Source: Adiantum capillus-veneris (lineage: Eukaryota > Streptophyta > Polypodiopsida > Polypodiales > Pteridaceae). Taken from it: a DNA stretch of 64,000 nt. Every line of letters starts with the position of its first letter. Within the stretch, counting starts at the first letter, position 1. The notes under the pieces are model-generated. The model made no database searches and was not told the origin of the DNA. It was given only the letters and a program-made list of their open reading frames with translations. The stretch covers positions 30,521,709-30,585,708 of the forward strand of contig CM043971.1 of assembly GCA_014529385.2 (NCBI GenBank), written 5' to 3'. Below are positions 1 to 11,922 of this stretch, piece by piece. The position numbers and the translations under genes were made by a program.

Positions 1-1155
1 CAAACCAATTTGCAAGGTTGTCTTGTGTTGTCACAGGAGCCAAGCTGATCTCTCTTGCTAAGAGTATCTCTTTGACATAGTGATAATGCACCTCAATGTG
101 CTTTGTGTAAGCATGCTTTATGTAAGCATGAAAAATTGGGTCCCTTGCAACTACCAATGAACTCTAGCTGTCACTGTAAATGATGTTGGCAGTGTCTTGT
201 CCAACACCCAAACCAACCATAAGGCATCTAAGCCATACACACTCAATTGTTGATGTGAAGACTACCCTGTACTCAGCTTCACGATTAAAATTGGCCACAG
301 TATGTTTCTTCTTGCTCAACCATGTTGTGCATGAACTATCAAGCGCATGAAACAAAAACCACTTGTGGACACTCATGTGTCATAACAACCAACCCAATAT
401 GAGTCCAAAAGGGCATGCAAATCTGGCGGCAATGATCTCCCCTTGGGATAATACAACCCCAAGGCGTAAAGTTCCACTCAAGTAATGATAGGTCCTCTTA
501 ACAAACTACCAATGCTTAGACCTTGGGCTATGCATAAATCTCTGACCTAACTTCAAATTGAATATTGGATCTCATATTGCATACATAAATAAGGCTTCTA
601 ACCATAGTCTCTGATAAAGAGTGACATTGGCAAGATCACCAACATCATGAAGACTCGATTTCCATTGGAGTAGCAATAGTTTTGCAGCCTCCAAGTCCAA
701 CCTTACATACTAATGTCTCAATATAGCTTGTTTGACACAAGGTAATACCTCCACCACACTACTTAAAGTGTATACCCAAGTAATGATGCAAAAGCAAGTG
801 ACATTGGCAAGATCATCAGAATCATGAATATGTAATTCCAAACCTATTTCCATTGCAAAGCAATAGGTTTCCATTCCTCAAGGCCAAACTTATGTGGTAA
901 TGTCTTGATGTAGCTTGTTTGACACAGCGGCAATACCTCCATCACACTGCTTAAATTTTATACCCAAGTAATGATGCAAAAGCCCCAAGTATTTCATCTT
1001 AAAATTAGCATTCAAATCAGCCTTGAATTCGGAAATGTGTGTTTCATGTAGACCAGTAATCAACAAACATGTATGTATAGAATGATGATGAGAAATACAT
1101 CACCCTCACGCTTGACATATGAAGTGCTTTTATTTGGAATGTTATGAAAGCCTTG
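1..1155 (-). pseudogene. copia element 1: RT C-terminal half and RNase H, decayed
   Basis: On the minus strand the segment below about 1150 encodes a degraded RT palm: the usual YVDD box is replaced by YIHV and is followed by LLITG. Further on come the AEYR box of copia RNase H (codons near 270) and, at the left edge, the TKHIEV motif with its following H-Y-V-K segment, which are hallmarks of copia RNase H. Several frameshifts and stops separate these blocks, and a tandem duplication (621-985) sits in the RT/RNase H linker. It would have formed the C-terminal end of the copia polyprotein and is non-functional. Confidence 0.8.
621..985. repeat. tandem duplication inside copia element 1
   Basis: Two adjacent copies of roughly 177-188 bp begin with the same gtgacattggcaagatca sequence at 621 and 798. 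Both then run through matching blocks ending in tacccaagtaatgatgcaaa. The copies have diverged by substitutions and small indels, so the duplication is not recent. It lies in the former RT/RNase H coding region and further disrupts it. Confidence 0.75.
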
Positions 1156-2740
1156 TGTAACATTTAATGGCCTAATAACTTGTGTGTAGCGGAAATGAGC
1201 ATGAACATAGTGGGCATTTCATTAGAATAGATTCCTAATGAGAATTACAAGAGTGCTTGGGTGGAGAGAGTAACAAAAAGCATAACACCTAGTTAGATAG
1301 CATCGACAATACTTTCAAAAGAGAGAGAAATTAAGCTAATGACAACAGTTGAGGACCAGATTTGCATGGAGCCGATCCCCCCTACAAAAGGCTTTGTATT
1401 ATGGTTTCTCCCATCAAGAGAGACATTGTACAATACAATTCTTTGTGTTCCTTCAAGACTAGCTAGTGCAATGAAGATGAAAGCTTCATGCACTAAGCAA
1501 AACACTTAGCAAACACAACTTGAATTATCCCCATTCTCAGACCCAAGACCTCGCACACCTTCGAAGATGGTGAGAGCTAGCAGGGTATGAGAGTAGATTG
1601 AGAGGAAAAAGGAGTATCTTACGAGAAAGATGTACATCTCCTCACATAATCACTCATATTAGCATAGCTTAGCTTAGTAATTAGCTTGGTAGAGGAGATG
1701 AGCATGCATTGAAGCTTGGCTCTTGGTTGGATTTGCATGCACATGCCAAGAGTGTGTTGATGTAGGCTTCTATCTCACAAGCTTGGAGTAGGTGATGAGG
1801 TCTCCATTAAAGCTTGGGAAGGGATAGTCCTCTCTTTCTTTACACATGAGATTGTGTGAGTGTGTTTGTGATAATCCTTTGCAAAAATCAGCCCCCTCTC
1901 TCTCTTGGAAGAGCCCTCTTGCTATTTGCTCTTGCTCCAGCCTCAATGGCCCTCCCCAAGTCAAGCCAATGACCATTAAGCAGCATAAGTGATATCCTTT
2001 TGACATGTGTCCCCCTTTCCCCTTTTGTGAGAGCTTTAGGTAATTTAATAATTAAACTAAACTCTCATTGGACCCCTTTGCCTCCTGGCCAATAGGAATC
2101 AAGCAAGCCATTGGGCTCCTGAATGCTCATTGGACCCCTTGGGAGACTGCCCAATAGTCTCCTAGGAGACTTAATTCTCATTGGTTCTTTTATTAAGTGT
2201 TTTTAAATTAATTAAACTAGATTTACTCTAGCCTAATTCTCATTGGTCCACCTCCAAGGCCATCCAATAGGAATTGGGCACACCTTGTGGGCATCTGGGC
2301 TAGGGAGCTGACATGTGTCCCTAATTCCCTTTGTGCAAAGGGAGCCTCTGTGTGTGTGTGACTTTCTCTCTCATCCCCTACTCCCAAGGCTCGCCCCCTC
2401 CTATGTAGGGATTTGAAAAGACTTTTTTGGTCACACACAAAGTATCCAATTTACCCTAGGGTTGACCTTTGGACACAACCTTTGAATTTTGGAACCTTAG
2501 CATTTTGGAAGTCTTAATGGGCTGAACCTTAGGGTCTTTTTAGCCCATTGTTGCACATGGCTCTTTTGCACATGGCCCTCCCTTTGGATCCCTATTTTCC
2601 CTCCTTTCGATCCCTACTGTGGCGGGTCTGCTAGCTTAACCAATATTCTAGCTTTTTCTCCCCTTGCACTTCCCAACATTAAATGATCAGTTTAATATGA
2701 GAAAATCATTTAGGAGAATTAGATATTGATTATTATGACA
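1156..2740 (-). repeat. gypsy 1 3' LTR
   Basis: This is the 1585-bp copy downstream of pol on the minus strand. It runs from TGTAAC to ATGACA and matches 8322-9905 along its whole length. The polypurine tract abuts its right edge. The short reading frames inside it are not conserved as genes. Confidence 0.95.
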
Positions 2741-2742
2741 TT

Positions 2743-2754
2743 ACCTCTCTCTTG
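2743..2754 (-). other. gypsy 1 polypurine tract
   Basis: The minus strand reads AAGAGAGAGG just before the LTR start (TGTCAT). This purine run is placed where plus-strand DNA synthesis is primed in LTR retrotransposons. The 345 bases between it and the end of the polyprotein contain no other recognisable signal. Confidence 0.75.
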
Positions 2755-3099
2755 AAATCATAGTCGTCCTCGACTATGGTGTAGAGAAGATAAAGCATAT
2801 TCATGAGTCCTTTTCTTAGCGGGTAGAGGATCCCTATGTTACCCTACGACATCATTCCACAATGGATGACTAGTCCATTTGGCACTTGAGAGCCTGAGGC
2901 TACCGCAAGCATGTCTGCACATTAGTCCTATTAGTTTTCCATAATAGAGTGACAAGCTCTACTTGGTGTTTGGGAGACGTCGTCTCCACAAACTTGATCT
3001 AAGCATGCATACTACTTCATTTTTGTGCACAATAAAGAAAAAGAAAGTCTTATAAGACAAAAAATTTGTTCATTTTTAACATTTTGTACATTTGCTTAC

Positions 3100-3609
3100 T
3101 CATTGGGAAGCATTGTAAGCATTGACAAGGTTTAGGTTATCCTTTAATTGTATACCTTGCTTCCATCTAGCATCTTCAAAAGGATAATTCTTAAACTTAA
3201 TAAGATATCGTCGGATAGTCTTTCTGCCTCTTAATACCTTGTCTTCATGTTGGAGGATGGACTCGGGCTGCAGCACCTCCTCTTGGTCCTCGATCTCCGG
3301 CGGGTCTTCAATAGTTGGTTCTTGAGGTGTCTCTCCTTTGTAAGGCTTTAATAGGCTCACATGGAAAGCATTGTGTATGAGCCAATGATTGGGCAACTTG
3401 AGTTGATAGGCCATCTCATTGATTGGCCTAAGAATTTGAAAGGGACCATAGTACCTTTTTGCTAGTTCAGCATAGTACTTTAGGTGGCCCGTAGGATTCT
3501 TGCCCGTCGTGTGCCTTAATCGAGCCTTGGGAAACTTTAACAAGACCCAATCATTTTCTTTAAAGGCTTTGGCTCTTCTGTGCTTGTCAGCAGCAGCCTT
3601 TTGCCTTTG
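3100..3609 (-). pseudogene. gypsy 1 pol: integrase C-terminus and chromodomain
   Basis: This frame continues the integrase after a single in-frame stop (3610-3612). The first part carries the usual GPF block ([11 protein letters not shown]) and the [12 protein letters not shown] motif of gypsy integrase C-termini. The last 50 or so residues ([20 protein letters not shown], then a K-x-K-x-Y-P-x-x-D-x-x-W pattern) match a chromodomain, which in chromoviruses helps steer integration to marked chromatin. Conserved aromatic positions are mostly kept. It ends at a stop 345 bases before the polypurine tract. Confidence 0.85.
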
Positions 3610-4302
3610 CTATGAGATAGAGATAGCATCCTTAATCTTTTGGAAAGATTCTTGTAGGTCTCGGCTATACTCATCTGCAGCGAAGATCTTCCCATGTACC
3701 TTAAGTAGCAAGGGACTTTTTGATCTTCCCTCAATTACCTCGAAAGGTGCTTTTCCCGTGGAAGTATGTACAGTGTTATTGTAAGCATACTCCACTAAGG
3801 GTAAGTACTTCTCCCATTGAGATCTTTGATCTAGTTCCGTTACATAGGCTTTTAGTAGATCGAGAATTGTTAGGTTAGCTATTTCACTTTGGCCATCCGT
3901 TTGTGGATGATAGGCCGAAGAGAAGTTTAGCCTTGTCCCTAAATTCTCAAAGAGACCCTTCCAAAAATTACTGGTCATTTTAGGATCTCTATCCGAAACT
4001 ATGGACATTGGCAAGCCATGGTACTTGAAAATTTGTGAAATGAAAAGGGTTGCCATTTGATGGGCTTTGATAGTCTTTTTGACAGGTATAAAATGAGCTT
4101 GTTTACTGAACCTGTCTACTATCGTCCATATTCCCGTATTCCCATGGATAGACTTAGGCAATCCAAAGATGAAATCCATGGATATGCTCTCCCATGGTGA
4201 ATCAGGGATTGGCAAGGGTTGAAGCAATCCAAGTTGCTTCCCTCTATCAAATTTTGTCTTTTGGCATACCACACATTTAGAAACATACTCTTGTATGTTC
4301 AC
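3610..4302 (-). pseudogene. gypsy 1 pol: integrase catalytic core
   Basis: The frame starts with the CVVCQ half of the HHCC zinc finger; the HH half (HAPPYAGHRG) sits upstream in another frame, so a frameshift near 4303 splits the finger. The DD(35)E triad is visible: D in SMDFIFG, D in SDRDPK and E in TDGQSEIAN. Integrase would join element DNA to the host chromosome. An in-frame stop at 3610 separates it from the chromodomain portion. The sequence is otherwise well kept, in line with a fairly recent insertion. Confidence 0.9.
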
Positions 4303-4304
4303 TT

Positions 4305-4988
4305 TCAGGGCCAGTAGAAATATGTTTCAATTCCCTTTAAAGTAGATTGAATCCCTCTATGCCCCGCATAAGGTGGAGCATGAGATTCATACATTACTTT
4401 CTCACGTAGTGAGTTAGTAATGCATAGTCTATTGCCATAGAGAAGATAACCATCTTGTAAGGTAAATGGTTCTTCTTTCTTCCCTAATGCAAGGGATGAA
4501 ATCACATCTCTAAAATCGGGATCAATAGCGTACTCATCTATCATTGAAGATAGATCATTGTGAGTTGCTATGGAAACCGCATTCACTCTCGGCCGTCTTG
4601 AGAGTGCATCAGCTACTTGATTATGCTTGCCAGCAATGTGAGCAATATGAAAATGAAATTGCGAAAGAAAATTTGCCCACCTCATTTGTTTGTCGGAGAG
4701 CTTGGTCTGCATCATGAAGTACTTAAGACTTTGGTGATCCGTTCGCAGAATGAAAGGAGTCCCCAATAAATAGTGCTTCCATGAGTCTAAGGCATGTAGA
4801 ACTGCAAGGAGTTCCTTTTCATATATGCCTAGAGCTTGCTCAACAGGGTCGAGCCTTCGACTCTCATAGCCTATGGCATGCCCTTCTTGGAGTAAAACAG
4901 CTCCAAGGCAATCACCACAAGCATCACATTGGACCTCAAATGGTTTTGAGAGATCCGGTAGTGTAAGCACAGGTTGAGAGATAAGCTT
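4305..4988 (-). pseudogene. gypsy 1 pol: RNase H and start of integrase
   Basis: This is in the same frame as the RT segment, from which a stop at 4989-4991 separates it. RNase H motifs are clear: FEVQCDACGDCLGAVL (first catalytic Asp), ELLAVLHAL (Glu), RTDHQSLKYF (Asp) and QVADALSRR (Asp). The integrase HH motif follows before the frame ends at YFYWP. RNase H removes template RNA during reverse transcription. The stop and the downstream frameshift are the only disruptions seen here. Confidence 0.9.
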
Positions 4989-6479
4989 TTAGAAAGCATT
5001 GTTCTCCTTAGCAGACCATGTATACCTAACTTTTTTCTTTGTTAGGTCATGTAATGGTCCCGCAATTTGTGAGAAATTTTCTATGAAGCGTCTATAGTAT
5101 GCACACATACCTATAAATCTTCTTAGTTCATGAAGATTCCTTGGTTTAGGCCATCCTTTTATTACCTCTAACTTAGATGGATCCATTTGGATGCCATCTT
5201 GAGAGATAATATGACCTAAATACTGAATCTCTTGCAAGAAAAATTCACTTTTCTTTCGATTAACATAAAGTTTATTCTCTCTTAAAACTTGAAATATTAC
5301 CTGGAGGTGTTGCTTGTGTTCCTCCAATGAATTAGAGTAGATGATAATATCATCAAAGAACACTCCAGTGAAGGTTCGATGAGGCCTGAACAGCTTCTCC
5401 ATCAAGCGGTTGAATGTGGCTGGTGCATTGGTCAAGCCAAAAGGCATGACAATGTATTCGTAAAGACCAAATGTGGTGCAAAATGCGGTCTTTACAATGT
5501 CTTGATCAACTATCCTTATTTGATGATAGCCACTTTTTAGGTCAATCCTACTGAAGTAGGTCAATCCTTGTAGCTTATCAAATAGGTCTTCTACCCGTAG
5601 AACGGGAAACCTATTCTTGATAGTGATCCTATTTAGTGCTCTATAGTCGACACACATACGATATGTGCCGTCTTTATTTTGCACCAATAGCACAGGTGAG
5701 CAAAATGGAGATGAGCTTGGCCTAACCATACCCTTCTCAACTAACTCATGCACTTGCCGCATAATCTCCTCTTGTTGAGCTTGAGAAACTCTATAAGGAG
5801 GTTTGTTAGGCGGTGAACTTCTTGGAAGAAGTTCGATTGCATGGTCATCATTACCTCGTTTAGGAGGTAGCTCACAAGGGATGTCGTCAATAAAAACATC
5901 TTGAAACCCCTTGAGAAAATTGGATAACTCTAATTCCTTTTGGTTGCTTTTATTTTCTTTTGCTAAAGCATTAGGTTCATTTTGAGAGTCTTTAACAAAA
6001 ATCATGTACACGGAAATAGAGCTCTTTATTGACTTGTTGAAAGCTGGTGTATGTACAATGGGGATAGTGTTACCCATTTCCTTTGCATCTATATACATGT
6101 CTTTTTCCCTGAACTTAAAGGAGATTCTCCTTTTAGGAAATTTAACATCGACAGCCAGGCGGTCAAACCATGGTGCCCCTAGGATTACATCCTCATGCTT
6201 GAGAGGAGAGATAAAGAAGTCCTCTTTGTCCACATAGCCTTGGACATGAAGCCTCAATTTCTCGATTAAGGGAGTGACTGAAGCTTCTTGCCCCTTGAAG
6301 GCACTGTCTGTGGGTAGGACATCTCCCATCTCATAAGATTGTATGCCTAGCTTGGTGGCTAACTCTATGGATATAAAATTGTGAGTAGAACCAGGGTCAA
6401 AGAGAATAAAAGCATCATGTTCTCTTACCTTTCCCCAAGCATGGCATAGAGGAGATCCTTTGTGGTGAGTTTGGTGAGT
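4989..6479 (-). pseudogene. gypsy 1 pol: aspartic protease and reverse transcriptase
   Basis: The open frame begins just after the TAG at 6480-6482. The protease site reads FDPGSTHNFI (DPGS in place of the commoner DSGA, as seen in other gypsy elements), followed by the ILGAPWF block. RT motifs occur in order: MCVDYRALN, RIDLKSGYHQIRI, FGLYEYIVMPFGLTNAP, the catalytic box FFDDII (FFDD in place of the usual YxDD) and YLGHIISQDGI, then the connection region. The frame ends at 4989. It is in register with gag but is separated from it by two stops one codon apart. Confidence 0.9.
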
Positions 6480-6485
6480 CTACTC

Positions 6486-7919
6486 TTATTGGATTTCAAC
6501 CAAGGAAGCTCTAGGAGGATCTTGGCGGTTGTTCTTTTGGGGACAAGTGCAGTACGCATGCCCTTGTTCGCCGCACTTGAAACACCGATTATCCTTACGA
6601 TAACGCTCAAGCTCTTCAGGAGAGAGTTTATTCTTACCTTTGTAAACTCCCTTCTCTTTAGCTTTGTTGGAGTTGCCCTTAGGAGACTTTTGGACATTTT
6701 CCTTCCCCTTAGGCTCATTGGAGTTGACATACTCCGCCATTTCTTCGATTAAGCCCGCACAAAATTGTTGCTTTTTCTCTCCAAAATCCAACTTTTTGAA
6801 GACAGTGGCTTTGAGTTGTAGGTCCCAAAACTTGTCTACATATTTGTGGATGGATTCATTGGGAGAGAGCTTTAAGCTTCGCCATTCGGTGAGTACTTTG
6901 TCTTTGGCATCGGTGGCCAAAAACTGCTTCATAATGGAATCTCTTAAAGCTTTCCATGTTCGTGGACCTTCACCGTTGGCTCGTAGGCTAGACCACCATT
7001 GCCTGGCAGACTTTTGAAAGTGCATAGCTACATGGCGTAGCTTAGAGGACTCCGTGAAGCCCTCATCTCCAAACGCCGCATCGAATTGCTGGATAAAGGC
7101 CAAGACTTTGTCCATAGCACCAAAGGTGCCATCATAAGTAAGGAAAGAGATGCTCTTCCCTCCCTCTTTGAATTTCTTCAGCTTGGACGACCTCTTCCAT
7201 GCGGCATAGGATTTCCTATGGCCTCTTCTTTTTGATGGTTCAAAGGTTGCACCATCACTTTCTTCAGAAGGTGAAGAATTTGAAGAAGGTGGAGAAGAGG
7301 GTGACCTCTTTCTCGCCTTTTTCTTGTCTTGATCTTTGTCGTCTTCACCATCACTTTCATAAGAGGAAGAGGATGAAGAAGATGGAGAAGAGGGTGTCCT
7401 CTTTCTCACCTTTTTCTTCTCTTGCTTTTTATCATCCCTCTTTGAATTGTGGTGAAGAGAAGAATACGATGGTCTTCTCCGTTTTGGTGGTGATGGAGAG
7501 CGTTTAGCCCGCCGTCTTCGTGTAGCCATCTCCGCCGAGGTGGCGGGAGACTCGCTTCTTTCTCGTTCCTTCGGTGGAGGCTCTTGAGTTCTCCTTTGGG
7601 AAGGAGATGCATCATCAAGAAGTAAACTCTTGAGCCCTTCATATGGATTCTCTTCTTCTTCCCGAATCGGAGAGAGACCTCTTTTGGTAGTCTCACAAGG
7701 AGTCTTCCTAGGTGTTCTCTCGTCATGGTGATGATCTTGGAGAATCCCGTGAGCACGGAGCTACCGTTGCACTTCACTTTGGAGAGATGGATTGCCCATG
7801 GCTTGTTGAAGCCTAATAACAAGATAGTTAACAAGCATTGAAGCATCATTAGTAGCTTGCTCATGAACAAAATCAAAGTTATCAACATTAATTTCACTCT
7901 CTTTACTATTGTCAGCCAT
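6486..7919 (-). pseudogene. gypsy 1 gag (capsid/nucleocapsid), one nonsense codon
   Basis: The most plausible start is the ATG at 7919, which opens a 52-codon stretch (MADNSKESEINV...) ended by a TAG at 7761-7763. The same frame then runs open to 6486. After an Arg/Ser-rich low-complexity region, the capsid-like domain shows the ARQWWSSL and WKALRDSIMKQF blocks. The nucleocapsid has a CCHC knuckle, CFKCGEQGHAYCTC. Gag would package element RNA into virus-like particles. Without the TAG the product would be about 477 residues. The region from 7920 to the PBS is untranslated leader. Confidence 0.85.
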
Positions 7920-8308
7920 TCTAACAACCTTTAGGTGTAATTTGGCACTTCAAGCCCTAGTTGCTACTCCTCTTTACCCCTTTAGAAAAAGCACTCAAGC
8001 TACTGTACCTGCGGCTCGAATACCATTAATTGCAAGGAATAGAAGAGAGGGTCTTTCGACACCAAAATAGCACTGGCTCTTGTCAAGCTTCTAATAGCTC
8101 AATAGTGGTTAAGCCGTAGGCAAGCCCCGTAGGACTCCACTATTAAGACCATAGCTCTCGACGGTGATGCCCCGTTACCTGCACGAAGGCAGGCGCACTG
8201 CAAGGCTGAAAAATCCCTATTCTACTTACTCACAGGCAATTAATAATACCAACCATTTATAGCTAGCTTGAGGACCTCCCTTCTTGAGCAAGAAAAGAGA
8301 AACCTTGT

Positions 8309-8320
8309 GCTCTGACACCA
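8309..8320 (-). other. gypsy 1 primer-binding site (initiator Met tRNA type)
   Basis: On the minus strand TGGTGTCAGAGC lies one base after the 5' LTR. It matches the plant initiator-Met tRNA 3' complement TGGTATCAGAGC at 11 of 12 positions, as expected for minus-strand priming. Confidence 0.85.
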
Positions 8321-8321
8321 A

Positions 8322-9905
8322 TGTAACATTTAATGGCCTAATAACTTGTGTGTAGCGGAAATGAGCATGAACATAGTGGGCATTTCATTAGAATAGATTC
8401 CTAATGAGAATTACAAGAGTGCTTGGGTGGAGAAAGCAACAAAAGCATAACACCTAGTTAGATAGCATCGAAAATACTTTCAAAAGAGAGAGAAATTAAG
8501 CTAATGACAACAGTTGAGGACCGGATTTTCATGGAGCCGGTCCCCCCTCCAAAAGGCTTTGTATTATGGTTTCTCCCATCAAGAGAGACATTGTACAAAA
8601 CAATTCTTTGTGTTCCTTCAAGACTAGCTAGTGCAATGAAGATGAAAGCTTCATGCACTAAGAAAAACACTTAGCAAACACAACTTGAATTATCCCCGTT
8701 CTCAGACCCAAGACCTCACACACCTTCGAAGATGGTGAGAGCTAGCATGGCATGAGAGTAGATTGAGAGGAAGAAGGAGTATCTTACGAGAAAGATGTAC
8801 ATCTCCTCACATAATCACTCATATTAACATAGCTTAGCTTAGTAATTAGCTTGGTAGAGGAGATGAGCATGCATTGAATCTTGGCTCTTGGTTGGATTTG
8901 CATCCACATGCCAAGAGTGTGTTGATGTAGGCTTCTATCTCACAAGCTTGGAGTAGGTGATGAGGTCTCCATTAAAGCTTGGGAAGAGATAGTCTTCTCT
9001 TTCTTCACACATGAGATTGTGTGAGTGTATGTGTCATAATCCTTTGCAAAAATCAGCCCCCTCTCTCTCTTGGGCAAGCCCTCTTGCTATTTGCTCTTGC
9101 TCCAGCCTCATTGGCCCTCCCCAAGTCAAGCCAATGACCATTAAGCAGCATAAGTGATAGCCTTTTGACATGTGTCCCCCTTTCCCCTTTTGTGAGAGCT
9201 TTAGGTAATTTAATAATTAAACTAAACTCTCATTGGACCCCTTTGCCTCTTGGCCAATAGGAATCAGGCAAGCCATTGGGCTCCTGAATGCTCATTGGAC
9301 CCCTTGGGAGACTGCCCAATAGTCTCCTAGGAGACTTAATTCTCATTGGTTCTTTTATTAAGAGTTTTTAAATTAATTAGACTAGATTTACTCTAGCCTA
9401 ATTCTCATTGGTCCACCTCCAAGGCCATCCAATAGGAATTGGGCACACCTTGTGGGCATCTAGGCTAGGGAGCTGACATGTGTTCCTAATTCTCTTTGTG
9501 TAAAGGGAGCCTGTGTGTGTGTGTGACTTTCTCTCTCATCCCCTACTCCCAAGGCTCACCCCCTCCTACGTAGGGATTTGAAAAGACTTTTTTGGTCACA
9601 CACAAAGCATCCAATTTCCCCCAGGGTTGACCTTTGGACACAACCTTTTAATTTTGGAACCTTAGCATTTTGGAAGTCTTAATGGGCTGAACCTTAGGGT
9701 CTTTTTAGCCCATTGTTGCACATGGCTCTTTTGCAGATGGCCCCCCCTTTGGATCCCTATTTTCCCTCCTTTGGATCCCTATTGTGGCCGGTCTGCTAGC
9801 TTAACCAATATTCTAGCTTTTTCTCCCCTGGCACTTCCCCACATCAAATGATCAGTTTAATATGAGAAAATCATTTAGGAGAATTAGATATTGATTATTA
9901 TGACA
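8322..9905 (-). repeat. gypsy 1 5' LTR
   Basis: This 1584-bp copy matches 1156-2740 and has the same terminal TGTAAC and ATGACA. On the minus strand it lies upstream of the PBS and gag, so it would carry the promoter. The differences from the other LTR are scattered substitutions and one-base indels, with no large rearrangement. Confidence 0.95.
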
Positions 9906-10340
9906 CCGTGTTTAACCAAACGAGTTTCAGTTTTCTCATACCAAGCATGAGGAGATTGCCTCAACCCATACAAACTTTTTTACATTTGCACAATTTATTT
10001 TCTTGACCTTTCTTGACAAAACCGTGAGGCTGCATTACAAAAACCTTCCTCAAATATATCACCATTCAAGAAAGAAGTAGCAATGTCTGATTGATGTACA
10101 TTCCATCCAAAATGATCTACCAATGCACATAGAAAACAAACAGTAGTCATAGACAAGTGAGAGCAAAGGTTTCTTCATAATCAATGCCTTTTTGTGCTAC
10201 ATAACCTTTTGCAAAAAACAAATCCAGCCTTGTAGGAATCAATCTCACCATCCATCTTATGCTTCAACTTGTAAACCCACTTTTTACCAATGGCCTTCTT
10301 GCTAGAAGGAAAATCACATAAAGTCTATGTGTGATTTTCT
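9906..10340 (-). pseudogene. copia element 1: N-terminal half of reverse transcriptase
   Basis: Minus-strand blocks match the start of copia RT: KAIGKKWVYKLK, then DGEIDSYKA, then VHQSDIATSFLNGDI (catalytic Asp region), then SLYGLRQSPHAWYEKTE. Frameshifts and stops lie between the blocks. The match breaks off exactly at 9906, where gypsy 1 is inserted, and resumes at 1155 on its far side. Both flanks therefore belong to one ancestral copia copy. Confidence 0.85.
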
Positions 10341-10859
10341 ATAAGTGCATCATATTTTGATTGACAGCCATCCAATTTTTTGAAATTTGTGCTTCATCAA
10401 AAGAAAGAGGTTCCTCCTCGTCACATAAATTAGAAACAGCCAAAGCATAACAATCTGATGCAGAAGATGCATGGTGAGAATTTCAACAAGTAAGACTAGA
10501 GATAGGTGTATGAGATATACTATCACACAAAGTATGCAAAAACCATTTTGGCATACCTCTAGCCTCCTCATATTTAGCCCTTTCGACATCAAGTACATGA
10601 TGTCAATTTGCATCAATAATAAGCTGGTTTGTAATATTTGAAGAAACCCCATAGGTTGTACATGTGCCTCATCGGAATTTACATTCAAGTTTCCACCACT
10701 AAAAGAGGCAACAAAGTGTCATAAATGTCCTATGAGCTTACATTATTGTCTCTGGTACATAATTTAACAAAGGCTAAACAGAATCTTCCACAAACATACT
10801 ATGTCATGCAACCAAGATACACTTTGTTTGTGAATGGTATAACCTGTAACGTTTGCTTT

Positions 10860-11730
10860 CAATATTGTAACCAACAAAAATGAATATAACATCCTTACGA
10901 TTTCTAGTGCTATGTTTGTGGCATCAAAGCATAAGCTAAACAACTAAAAATGCACATGTAATCAATAGATGGATTTTTATCATGCCATGCTTCATAAAGA
11001 GTCATAGATTGCAAGGATTTTGTAGGACACATGTTAAGTACATAAGTAGCACACACGAAAGTCTCAAGCCAAAAGAAATGTGAATCTTGACCATACATCA
11101 AGTCATCTTCATAATCGACTTGCTTTTCTTTCAGCAACACCATTTTTTTGAGGTGTATACAGTATTGTATATTGGTGTTTTATCCTATGATTAGCAAAAA
11201 TGCATTGAACTCATGAGACATATACTCTCTCCCTCAATCTGAATGGAGGGTGCCCATAGTATATTTCGATACATTTTTTAGCCATGGCAAAAAATTGCTT
11301 GAATTACACGAACACTTCAAACTTAGCTTTAAGTGAATACACCCATGCATGTCTGGAGTAATCATCAATGAAAGTGAAGAAGTATAGGTAATTGCCTAAG
11401 GATGGAGTTTGCATAGGCCCACAAACATCACCATGCACAAGTTGCAACGTGCATGTAGCCCTTACTAAACCATCCTTTGGAAACTTCAAGTGCTGAGTCT
11501 TACCCAAAATACAGCCTTCACAAGCGTGCTTAGAAGGTGATTCAAGAGGTAGAAAAGAAGCAACATATCAAATTTTTGCAAACGCAACAAACTGGAAAAA
11601 TTGAGATGCCCAAAATGTGCATGCCAAAGTTTTGGATATGAAACATCCTTTGAATCCACAACTACATTTGCAAAATTCTCACCACACTTGTCATACAAAG
11701 ATAGCTTATACAGCCCACTACACAAAATGC
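10860..11730 (-). pseudogene. copia element 1: GAG-pre-integrase and integrase
   Basis: Three short minus-strand frames together cover copia integrase. LWHAHFGHLNFSSLLRL (about 11630) is the pre-integrase HHCC region. HGDVCGPMQTPSLGNYLYFF and FIDDYSRHAWVY (about 11400) hold the first catalytic Asp. YVLNMCPTKSLQSMTLYEAW (about 11010) is the C-terminal part of the core. The central Asp and Glu are not in clean frames. The region is fragmented by frameshifts. Confidence 0.85.
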
Positions 11731-11922
11731 CAGATGCAACTATTCATCATCCAAACTAAGATCTTGAACTGTACATCTTTCATCCAAAAATATGACAATA
11801 AGACCAAGTCTAGCAAGTGCGAATACAAACAAAAGATTCTTTTTTATCTTTGGTACATAAAGTGCATCAACAAGTGTGAAAGAACTGACATTTACAACAG
11901 TTAGTACAATATTTCCAACTCC

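Larger units (their letters stand above)
1156..9905 (-). mobile_element. Ty3/gypsy chromodomain element (gypsy 1), full length, nested in copia 1
   Basis: Two direct LTRs (1156-2740 and 8322-9905) begin TGTAAC and end ATGACA. They flank a minus-strand gag-pol with zinc knuckle, protease, RT, RNase H, integrase and a C-terminal chromodomain, so this is a chromovirus-type gypsy element. The flanking pentamers are CCTTG (1151-1155) and CCGTG (9906-9910), a target duplication with one mismatch. A PBS and a polypurine tract lie at the expected positions. In the first 640 or so aligned LTR positions I count about 17 substitutions and one indel, about 97% identity. Stops in gag and pol and a frameshift in integrase make it non-autonomous now. 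Confidence 0.95.

Noticed and set aside
6462-7017. Plus-strand frames of 96 and 117 residues
   Set aside because: They are antisense to the gypsy 1 gag and have no motif of their own.
7406-7927. 173-residue minus-strand frame over the start of gag
   Set aside because: It is in a different frame from the gag domain. The frame from the ATG at 7919 agrees with gag and explains the region.
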